Shown here piece after piece: positions 57,774-64,000 of a DNA stretch of 64,000 nucleotides (the stretch's first letter is position 1; each line of letters begins with the position of its first letter). Origin of the DNA: Brevibacterium sp. S22 (lineage in GTDB: Bacteria; Actinomycetota; Actinomycetes; Actinomycetales; Brevibacteriaceae); contig NZ_RHFG01000012.1 of the NCBI RefSeq assembly GCF_004745485.1, positions 52,725 through 116,724 of the forward strand, read 5' to 3'. Below the pieces are notes generated by a model. It made no database searches, was not told where the DNA came from, and saw only the letters and a program-made list of their open reading frames with translations. A program made the position numbers and the translations under genes.

Positions 57774-58724
57774 TCAGCTGCTCTTGATTTGTTCCTGTAC
57801 TTTCCACCGATGGGGATCGGTATCGGCAGCGATCCGCCGAAGGACGTCCAAAGCTGCAACCAGCTTCTTCGACAATCTGGCACCGGACATCGTCACTCCA
57901 ACGATCGTGTTCGCGAATTCCGGATTCGTGACCGGCAAGTACCGTACCGGCATGCCCTGAAAGGTCAAAGTGTCAGGGTGAGGAACTGCGTTGGCGAGGG
58001 AGAATCCGAGACCCCAGCCCACCATCGACCGGATTGTCTCTGCGTTGGGGATCAGCCAACGCACGGATGGCTCATGGCCGACTCCGCGGATCTGACTGAC
58101 CAGCAGATCTGCTGTCGGCGGAGAATCAAGCAATATCAGCGGATCGTCGATGAGTTCGGCAATATCGACCCCATCTTTGTCCGCTACAGGATGATCGGCC
58201 GAGACTACGGCGTGGAGTTGCACTTCGGCGAGGTCGTGCCTGGTGACCCCCTCGATCTGAATCTGTTTGCGGTACATGACTGCGACATCGACCTCTCCGT
58301 TGAGAACCATCTGCTGGATGGTCATGGGGTGGGCCTCGATGAAACTGAGGTCGATCTTCGGGTGATGCTTGGCTATCTCAGATGCGGTGGCGGGCAGCAT
58401 GCGAGGTGCCGCCGTCGGTATGCAGCCGATCCGCAGTGGCCCCTGCAGGAGAGACGACTCGTCATTGAGTGATTCGACAGCTTCCGAGACGGTGGACAGG
58501 ATCTCCCTGGCACGCATTCCGAACTCTCGGCCGGCACTCGTCGGGCGGGCTCGCCGAGCCGGACCACGTGCGATGAGCGTGACCTTCAACCTCTTCTCCA
58601 GCTGCGCCAGGGCTGCAGAGACCGTTGCCTGTGACACGCGACAATCCTTCGCTGCGTCGCTCACCGATCCGCGATCGAGGACAGCGAGAAAGTACTCGAG
58701 CTGGCGAAGCGTGATGTCAGTCAT
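57774..58724 (-). CDS. LysR-family transcriptional regulator
   Basis: This 316-residue regulator has an N-terminal helix-turn-helix (LRQLEYFLAVLDRGSVSDAA, then SQATVSAALAQLE) and an effector domain starting near residue 95 (GPLRIGCIPTAAPRML). It diverges from the MBL-fold hydrolase/MHS permease operon and is its likely regulator. No Shine-Dalgarno sequence is visible before ATG 58724 and a palindrome overlaps the start codon, as in the other two LysR genes of this window. Confidence 0.92.
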   Translation of the reverse strand: MTDITLRQLEYFLAVLDRGSVSDAAKDCRVSQATVSAALAQLEKRLKVTLIARGPARRARPTSAGREFGMRAREILSTVSEAVESLNDESSLLQGPLRIGCIPTAAPRMLPATASEIAKHHPKIDLSFIEAHPMTIQQMVLNGEVDVAVMYRKQIQIEGVTRHDLAEVQLHAVVSADHPVADKDGVDIAELIDDPLILLDSPPTADLLVSQIRGVGHEPSVRWLIPNAETIRSMVGWGLGFSLANAVPHPDTLTFQGMPVRYLPVTNPEFANTIVGVTMSGARLSKKLVAALDVLRRIAADTDPHRWKVQEQIKSS

Positions 58725-58737
58725 AGTCAGAGTCTAT
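58723..58737. promoter_or_regulatory. Palindrome over the LysR start codon
   Basis: Read on the minus strand, ATAG-ACTCTGA-CTAT is an inverted repeat with a T-N11-A core. Its downstream half includes the first two bases of the LysR ATG (58724-58722). It lies in the 103-bp gap between this gene and the divergent hydrolase. Confidence 0.5.
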
Positions 58738-58827
58738 ATTCAAGCCAGTAAAATTTTGCTTTTCTTTTTAATCCCGAGAAGAAAGACTGAGAGGGTCAAA
58801 GACGCAGCAACTCGAAAGTGGCAGTTC

Positions 58828-59862
58828 ATGAACGATTCGAAGATGAAGGTAGTCACCCTGGGTACCGCCGGGGGCCCGCGCTGGTGGAAGGGAGATCGCA
58901 AGGACAGGGCGGGGATCTCGACGGCGATCGTCGTCAAGGATCGCTTCTACCTTGTCGATGCGGGTCATGGCGTCGGCCGCAGAGTCCGGCAGGCGGGCCT
59001 CGAACTCGAGAACCTCGGCGGAGTCTTCATCACCCATCTGCACTCTGATCACACCATCGACGTGCCATCGCTCATCGTCTTCGGCATGCACGAACTGCAG
59101 GAGCGGGTCGACGATCCCGTCGCGCTCGTCGGCCCCGGGCCCCGCGGTGCGCTTCCCCCGATCTCCTCCCGGGCCGAGGTGATGCCGCAGCCCGTCGCCC
59201 CGGACAACCCCACCCCCGGGATCGCTGGCATGTTCAGCAACATCGTGGCCGCCTATGCGACGGACCTCAACGATCGCGTGCTCGACTCGCTCCGTCCATC
59301 TCCCGAGCTGCTCTTCGACCCTCGTGAGATCGCCGTCCCCGACTCCGCCGGATACCATCCGAACGACGCGCCGACGCCGGACATGGAACCCTTCGTCGTT
59401 TTCGAAGACGACCTCGTCACCGTGACAGCCATTCTCGTCGAGCATCCTCCGATCGCCCCGGCCTTCGCCTTCCGCTTCGACAGCGCCTACGGTTCGGTGA
59501 CGATCTCCGGCGACACCTGCGAAACCCCGAACCTCGTCCGACTGGCCCAGGAAACTGACCTCCTCCTCCACGAAGCCATCGATTTCGAGTGGGTCGACTC
59601 GATGTACGCGCACCGCACCGACGACGAAGGACGGGCCTCCCGCGACCACCACTACAAATCCCATACCTCGGTCGAAGGGGCCATCCGCATGGCCGCGGCG
59701 GCCGGGGCACGCACGCTCGCGCTACACCACCTCGTCCCCGGCTCCGCAGACGACGCAGTCTGGGCACAGGGAGCCGACTTCTTCGACGGGGCTTTCCTGG
59801 TCCCCGAAGACCTCGACACCATCGACATCTCGACACCCGCCTACTCGATGACCAGGAGCTGA
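58828..59862 (+). CDS. MBL-fold metallo-hydrolase (ribonuclease Z-like fold)
   Basis: This 344-residue binuclear metal hydrolase has Asp44 (YLVDAGHG), the zinc motif THLHSDH at 69-75, a later ISGDTCET with metal-bridging Asp, and a C-terminal HHLVP. The arrangement is that of the RNase Z/arylsulfatase-like branch, here used probably on an ester or lactone rather than RNA. The start is ATG 58828; the long upstream frame is antisense to the LysR gene. It is followed 7 bp later by an MHS permease, so it probably handles what that permease imports. Confidence 0.88.
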   Translation: MNDSKMKVVTLGTAGGPRWWKGDRKDRAGISTAIVVKDRFYLVDAGHGVGRRVRQAGLELENLGGVFITHLHSDHTIDVPSLIVFGMHELQERVDDPVALVGPGPRGALPPISSRAEVMPQPVAPDNPTPGIAGMFSNIVAAYATDLNDRVLDSLRPSPELLFDPREIAVPDSAGYHPNDAPTPDMEPFVVFEDDLVTVTAILVEHPPIAPAFAFRFDSAYGSVTISGDTCETPNLVRLAQETDLLLHEAIDFEWVDSMYAHRTDDEGRASRDHHYKSHTSVEGAIRMAAAAGARTLALHHLVPGSADDAVWAQGADFFDGAFLVPEDLDTIDISTPAYSMTRS

Positions 59863-59869
59863 GAAGACC

Positions 59870-61273
59870 ATGCAGGACAACAAGGGCGTTGCTGACGGGG
59901 ACGGTCTCCAGACCTCCCTGAGAACACCGGAGATGCGACGAATCCTCACATCGAGCTTCGTCGGATCGGCTATCGAATTCTACGATTTCATCCTCTATGC
60001 GACAGCTTCGTCGATCGTCTTCGCGAACCTCTTCTTCGCAAGCCTCGGACCCGGACTGTCGTTGTTCGCCTCCTTCAGCACCCTGGCCGCAGGCTATCTG
60101 GCCCGACCGCTGGGCGGAATCGTCTTCGGACATTTCGGTGACCGAGTCGGCCGGAAGAAGGCGCTCATCGTCTCCATGGTGATGATGGGAAGCGTGACGG
60201 TGATCATCGGACTCATGCCTGCGACCGCCTCGATCGGCATCATCGCACCGATCTCCCTCTTCACTCTGCGCATTATCCAGGGCATCGCAGTTGGCGGCGA
60301 GTGGGGCGGTGCGGCGCTGATGGCGCTCGAGCATGCGCCGAAGTCCCGGCGCGGACTGGCCGCGGCCTTTGCGAACGCAGGAGGGCCGGCAGGAGCCATT
60401 CTCGCGACCCTTGTCCTTTCGCTCACGGCGGCGCTGACCGGGGATGGCTTCGCGACGTGGGGATGGCGTCTGCCGTTCCTCCTGTCGGCGGTGCTCATCG
60501 TCATCGGTCTCGTGATCCGCCTCAAGGTCAGCGAGACGCCCGCATTCAGGCAGCTCGAAGTCGAGAGCGAAGAGAGAAAGGTGCCGCTTCTGACAGTGTT
60601 CAAGAGCTATAAGCGACAGGTTCTCATCGCCCGCTTCGCGACGATGACGATCTATGTCACGCAGGGCCTGACCACCGTGTGGGGAGTCTCTGTGGCCGTC
60701 GCGGCCGGAGAGGATAAGTCCGAGGTCCTCAATTGGAAAGCAGTCGGCGCGCTGACGACGCTCATCGTGACGTTCATCATCGCTCGACTCAGTGATCGCA
60801 TCGGTCGCAAGCGGACCCTCATCGCCGCGCACGTCGTGGCGGCAGTCCTTGCCCTTCCGCTCGTCCTGCTCATCATCAGCGGCGATATCAACCAGTACGC
60901 CCTTGCGATCATCGTCGGCAACGGCATCGTCCAGGGCCTGTGTTTCGGTCCGATCGCCGCCTATGTCTCTGAACTGTTTCCGGCGGCCGTGCGCTACACG
61001 GGAGCCTCAGTCGGATACCAGCTCGCAGCCGCCCTTGGTGCCGGTTTGTCCCCGATGATCGCCTCGGTGCTCATCATGGTCCCAGGGGCCGGCCCTTACC
61101 TCATCGGCGGCGTGTGGGCTCTCGTCGCACTCGCTGGAATCGCTGCTGTCGCACTGGGACGCCCATTCGATGAGACCAGCTCGACTGCGGAGACCAGCTC
61201 GGATCAGGTGCCCGACCACGGGCATGAGGTGGAGGAAAGCGCTGCGCCGCAGACTCTCGGTGCTGAGCGCTGA
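59870..61273 (+). CDS. MFS transporter, metabolite:H+ symporter (MHS) family
   Basis: This 467-residue inner-membrane permease is of the same family as the one at 1483-2859 but only distantly similar. It has SAIEFYDFILYAT before helix 1, ARPLGGIVFGHFGDRVGRKKALI between helices 2 and 3 (landmark RPLGGIVFGHFGD), and IIQGIAVGGEWGGAALMALEH. The C-terminal tail of about 40 residues is acidic and Ser/Thr-rich. GAGAAG precedes ATG 59870. It is the second gene of the LysR-controlled operon; substrate unknown, probably a carboxylic acid or its ester. Confidence 0.92.
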   Translation: MQDNKGVADGDGLQTSLRTPEMRRILTSSFVGSAIEFYDFILYATASSIVFANLFFASLGPGLSLFASFSTLAAGYLARPLGGIVFGHFGDRVGRKKALIVSMVMMGSVTVIIGLMPATASIGIIAPISLFTLRIIQGIAVGGEWGGAALMALEHAPKSRRGLAAAFANAGGPAGAILATLVLSLTAALTGDGFATWGWRLPFLLSAVLIVIGLVIRLKVSETPAFRQLEVESEERKVPLLTVFKSYKRQVLIARFATMTIYVTQGLTTVWGVSVAVAAGEDKSEVLNWKAVGALTTLIVTFIIARLSDRIGRKRTLIAAHVVAAVLALPLVLLIISGDINQYALAIIVGNGIVQGLCFGPIAAYVSELFPAAVRYTGASVGYQLAAALGAGLSPMIASVLIMVPGAGPYLIGGVWALVALAGIAAVALGRPFDETSSTAETSSDQVPDHGHEVEESAAPQTLGAER

Positions 61274-61388
61274 GGAAGAGCATCATCCTCCCTCCTTTCA
61301 GGCGCGGCACCGACCACGGACGTCCACCCCGTAGAATTGACCGCGTCGGCCCTGAGCCGACACACCACACAGATTCGAAAGGACCGAA

Positions 61389-62675
61389 GTGACCGACATC
61401 TTCAGCGAACTCAAGGCCCGCGGGCTCGTCGCAGTTTCCACCGACGAGGCCGCCCTGCAGAAAGCCCTGGCCGAGGAGTCGCTGACCTATTATGTCGGTT
61501 TCGATCCCACCGCCCCGAGCCTGCACATGGGCAATCTCGTCCAGCTGCTCACCGCCGCCCGCCTCCAGCGGGCCGGGCACAATCCGCTTGCGCTCGTCGG
61601 TGGTGCCACCGGACTCATCGGCGATCCGCGCATGTCGGGGGAGCGGACGCTCAACCCGCGTGAGGTCGTCGAAGAATGGGTGAACAAGATCCGCGCCCAG
61701 GTCGAGAAGTTCCTCGACTTCGATGGACCCCATGCCGCACAGATCGTCAACAACCTCGACTGGACCTCGGGGCTGTCGGCCATCGACTTCCTCCGCGACA
61801 TCGGCAAGCACTTTCCGGTCAACCGGATGCTCGCGAAGGAATCCGTCTCCGCGCGCCTCAACAGCGAAGCCGGCATCTCCTTCACCGAGTTCTCGTACCA
61901 GATCCTCCAGGGCAACGACTACCTCGAGCTCAACCGCCGCTACGGCTGCACCCTGCAGACCGGCGGCTCCGACCAGTGGGGCAACCTCACCTCGGGCGTC
62001 GACCTCATCCGTCGTGTCGAGCAGAAGTCCGTCCACGCCCTGGCCACCCCGCTGATCACGAAGGCCGACGGCACGAAGTTCGGCAAGACCGAATCCGGCA
62101 CCGTGTGGCTGGATTCGTCTCTGACCAGCCCGTACGCGTTCAGCCAGTTCTGGCTCAACGCCGATGACCGCGACGTGGTGAAGTACCTCAAGGTCTTCTC
62201 GCTGCGCCCGCTCGACGAGATCGAGACCATCGAAGCCGAGTTCACCGCGGCCCCGCACACCCGTGTGGCGCAGAAGGCCCTCGCCGAGGATGTCACCACC
62301 CTCGTCCACGGGCGCCAAGCTTACGAACAGGCCATCGCCGCAGCCTCCGCACTCTTCGGCGGCGGAGAGCTCGCCGGCCTCGACGGCGCGACCCTGGGCG
62401 CCGCCACTGCCGAGCTGCCCCGCGGCGACGTGGCAGCGTCTCAGCTGTCCGAAGGTCTGCCCGTGGCCGACGCTTTCGTCGCCGCCGGCATCGTCAAGTC
62501 CAAAGGCGAGGCCCGCCGCGCTATCAAGGACGGCGGAGCGTACGTCAACAACGTCAAGGTCTCCGACCAGGAACAGACCCTGACTTCCACCGAGGTGCTC
62601 CCGACCGAAGCCGGAGGAGTGATCCTCCTGCGCCGGGGCAAGAAGACGCTCGGGGCCGTTGACATCGTCAACTGA
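61389..62675 (+). CDS. tyrS: Tyrosyl-tRNA synthetase
   Basis: This 428-residue class I synthetase charges tRNA-Tyr. It has the HIGH-type motif in PSLHMGNLVQL, YVGFDPTAPS around the tyrosine pocket, the KFGKT version of KMSKS in ADGTKFGKTESG, and a C-terminal S4 RNA-binding domain (about 360-428; SKGEARRAIKDGGAYVNN, landmark GEARRAIKDGG). The start is GTG 61389 with GAAAGGACC upstream. A short hairpin, GTCGGC-CCTGA-GCCGAC, lies about 30 bp before the start, but no T-box is apparent. Confidence 0.96.
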   Translation: MTDIFSELKARGLVAVSTDEAALQKALAEESLTYYVGFDPTAPSLHMGNLVQLLTAARLQRAGHNPLALVGGATGLIGDPRMSGERTLNPREVVEEWVNKIRAQVEKFLDFDGPHAAQIVNNLDWTSGLSAIDFLRDIGKHFPVNRMLAKESVSARLNSEAGISFTEFSYQILQGNDYLELNRRYGCTLQTGGSDQWGNLTSGVDLIRRVEQKSVHALATPLITKADGTKFGKTESGTVWLDSSLTSPYAFSQFWLNADDRDVVKYLKVFSLRPLDEIETIEAEFTAAPHTRVAQKALAEDVTTLVHGRQAYEQAIAAASALFGGGELAGLDGATLGAATAELPRGDVAASQLSEGLPVADAFVAAGIVKSKGEARRAIKDGGAYVNNVKVSDQEQTLTSTEVLPTEAGGVILLRRGKKTLGAVDIVN

Positions 62676-62693
62676 GCACCATCGTCATCAACG

Positions 62694-62727
62694 ACACCGT
62701 GCCGTCCCTGGCTGGGAGGCACGGTGT
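62694..62727 (+). terminator. Terminator after tyrS
   Basis: ACACCGTGCC pairs perfectly with GGCACGGTGT across a 14-nt loop, followed by TGTTGTATT. It lies 18 bp after the tyrS stop. Confidence 0.75.
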
Positions 62728-62994
62728 TGTTGTATTCGGGACTGTCTTCCACGGTCACAACCACCGATCTTGTGAAGTCCGAATACAAGTAATGAGCTTG
62801 TCGGCGCGGCAGTCGCCCTCGCACAGCAACCAGTCTCGCGCTGCAACCAGCGCCGCATTGCGGCCAACCCTCCGACACTCTTGAGGGAAAGCACCATGGC
62901 GTGGCCGACGTTCATCCGACAGACTGGAACCGAATCCGCAACCCGCGAGCTCACCCACAACGAGCATCGCGTGACGACAACGAACGAGGAGCCC

Positions 62995-63396
62995 ATGCGC
63001 ACCCTGCTCAACATCATCTGGTTCATCTTCTCCGGCCTCTGGCTGGCACTCGGATATTGGGCCGCCGGCATCATCGCCTGCATCTTCATCGTCACCATCC
63101 CCTGGGGTATCGCGTCCTTCCGCATCGGCAACTACGCCCTTTGGCCCTTCGGCCGCGAAGTCATCGAAACCCGCCCGGCAGGGGTAGCGACCACACTGGG
63201 CAACATCATCTGGCTCGTCGTCGCCGGCGTCTGGCTGGCCATCGGCCACGTCGTCACCTCGATCCCACTGTTCGTCTCCATCATCGGAATCCCGCTCGGC
63301 TGGGCGAACATCAAACTCATCCCCGTATCGCTCATGCCCCTGGGCAAGCAGATCGTCGACAGCGACCGACTCATGCCCGGCTACCGCGGAGCCTGA
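62995..63396 (+). CDS. YccF-family membrane protein
   Basis: This 133-residue inner-membrane protein is made of two similar YccF repeats, each beginning LNIIWFIFSGLWLALGYW or LGNIIWLVVAGVWLAIGHV and followed by a Pro-Trp/Ile-Pro-Leu-Gly turn (IPWGIASFRIGNYALWPFGRE; IPLGWANIKLIPVSLMPLGKQ; landmarks only). Four hydrophobic segments result. The function of the family is unknown. GAGGAG lies just before ATG 62995, which fixes the start; the frame is open 38 codons further upstream without homology. It stands alone between tyrS and the rRNA operon. Confidence 0.9.
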   Translation: MRTLLNIIWFIFSGLWLALGYWAAGIIACIFIVTIPWGIASFRIGNYALWPFGREVIETRPAGVATTLGNIIWLVVAGVWLAIGHVVTSIPLFVSIIGIPLGWANIKLIPVSLMPLGKQIVDSDRLMPGYRGA

Positions 63397-63450
63397 ACGA
63401 CCCCCTCGCCGAGGCAGCCGCCCGGTCCCAGCAGAACCGCGCCCCGTGGT

Positions 63451-63488
63451 GGCCCCGCGATCCCTGAGAAATCAAGGATCGCGGGGCC
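63451..63488. terminator. Strong hairpin between the YccF gene and the rRNA promoter
   Basis: GGCCCCGCGATCC and GGATCGCGGGGCC form a perfect 13-bp stem with a 12-nt loop, 54 bp after the YccF stop. It should insulate the rRNA promoter region from read-through. Confidence 0.75.
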
Positions 63489-63536
63489 TCGTGCATGGTC
63501 GGTGACGGGTGTCACAGCGCGATTTCCGGTTTCGAG

Positions 63537-63566
63537 TTGCACGGTCTCGATGGAGTGGTCTAGAGT
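63537..63566 (+). promoter_or_regulatory. Candidate rRNA promoter
   Basis: TTGCAC at 63537-63542 and TAGAGT at 63561-63566 are separated by 18 bp, a good match to a sigma-70-type promoter. The position, about 400 bp upstream of 16S and just after the terminator, suits the first rRNA promoter. Confidence 0.5.
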
Positions 63567-63745
63567 TATATCTCGTTGCCCCGACGGAAACAACGTCTTC
63601 GAGACAGAGTTTCTGCCGGGTCTGACCAGGACAAACAGGGTTTGTTCCGATGGGTCAGGATTCCGGGTGGGTGACACATAATGAAGCTGATACCCCCAGT
63701 GAACACGCCTGTTTGTGTGGTGTGGTGATGGGTGTGTGTTTGTGG

Positions 63746-63765
63746 TTTGAGAATCCAATAGCGTG
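63746..63765 (+). promoter_or_regulatory. Conserved actinobacterial rRNA leader motif
   Basis: TTTGAGAATCCAATAGCGTG closely resembles the TTTGAGAACTCAATAGTGTG-type element found in leaders and spacers of actinobacterial rRNA operons, where it is linked to antitermination and processing. Confidence 0.6.
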
Positions 63766-63978
63766 TTTGTTTGAACAAGTTGTGATGCCAGAACATTTGA
63801 TTATTTCTGGTGAGACAATCACACGATCAGGCATCCGGTTCATCCTGTGTGGGTGGTTCTTCGCCGAACCATTCATCGTGGTGGGTGTTGTGGGTGTGTG
63901 GTCGTTTTTTTTGGTCAACCTTCTCACCCCTGTGAGGGGTTGGCTGTCTTGCTGGGATTCATACTGCAACATAATTTT

Positions 63979-64000
63979 TTTATGGAGAGTTTGATCCTGG
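63979..64000 (+). rRNA. rrs: 16S ribosomal RNA, 5' end only
   Basis: AGAGTTTGATCCTGG at 63986-64000 is the universal start of 16S rRNA (E. coli positions 8-22). The mature 5' end is therefore near 63979. The gene continues beyond the window on the + strand. It presumably opens a full rRNA operon. Confidence 0.96.

Larger units (their letters stand above)
63489..63978 (+). other. rRNA operon promoter and leader region
   Basis: This 490-bp region precedes the 16S gene. It holds a candidate promoter at 63537-63566 and then a markedly T- and G-rich leader with repeated TGTG and GGTG runs. It carries the conserved leader motif at 63746-63765 and an ACCCC-TGTGA-GGGGT hairpin near 63928-63942, within the likely 5' processing stalk. 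No protein-coding frame is credible here. Confidence 0.7.

Noticed and set aside
59417..60832. 471-codon minus-strand frame opposite the MBL hydrolase and MHS permease
   Set aside because: Arg/Ser/His-rich low-complexity translation without motifs; both sense genes are clear families.
61101..62318. 405-codon minus-strand frame opposite tyrS
   Set aside because: Shadow of tyrS; no family features and no ribosome site.

Overview
The window is 64 kb of high-GC actinobacterial chromosome. Brevibacterium or a close Micrococcales relative fits best. This rests on overall codon and GC character, the arginine gene order argC-J-B-D-F-R then argH, frequent ATGA start/stop overlaps, several genes without a Shine-Dalgarno sequence, and an actinobacterial-type rRNA leader at the right end. 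The genus is inference. The window ends inside the first bases of a 16S rRNA gene (from about 63979).

Layout. 1-9.3 kb holds two small catabolic loci. The first has a nitrilase-superfamily amidohydrolase (cut by the window edge), a GntR/FCD regulator, an MHS-type permease and a DUF2848 protein. The second has a class III CoA-transferase followed by a MatC-like dicarboxylate permease, which an IS1380-family element has split; a LysR gene diverges from it. 9.3-14.6 kb holds an Asp/Glu-racemase-like protein, a LysR regulator and a complete DctQ-DctM-DctP TRAP transporter. 14.6-26 kb is an accessory stretch: a gene-free segment with an iteron-like inverted repeat, membrane proteins, a UbiB/ABC1 kinase, a J-domain/membrane/NERD fusion, a patatin-like protein and a large membrane-anchored protein. 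26-31 kb holds a TetR regulator with two perfect operator copies, an NCS1 permease broken by one in-frame TGA, a YtcJ-type amidohydrolase, and a truncated second copy of the patatin gene. 31-38 kb is an acyl-CoA locus (two MaoC-like proteins, an acyl-CoA synthetase, an APC permease and an unrecognised protein) with a TetR regulator and two matching operators.

38-43 kb is an IclR-controlled D-galactonate operon (dgoK-dgoA-dgoD-dgoT). It codes for uptake, dehydration, phosphorylation and aldol cleavage to pyruvate and glyceraldehyde 3-phosphate. 43-46.7 kb is a visibly AT-richer island: a pair of small membrane proteins, then a MazG-like pyrophosphohydrolase overlapping a GIY-YIG/DUF2075 helicase gene. 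That MazG plus nuclease-helicase pair is the best candidate here for an undescribed, defence-like system. 46.8-55.4 kb holds a quinone oxidoreductase and the arginine operon; argG is absent. 55.5-57.1 kb holds a small membrane protein and a RES-type toxin-antitoxin pair. 57.8-61.3 kb holds a LysR regulator, an MBL-fold hydrolase and a second MHS permease. 61.4-64 kb holds tyrS, a YccF-family membrane protein and the rRNA promoter and leader region.

Most of the window follows one pattern: a regulator next to a divergent transporter/enzyme unit, with a readable palindrome between them. Several of these units are decaying through an IS insertion, a nonsense codon or a truncated duplication.
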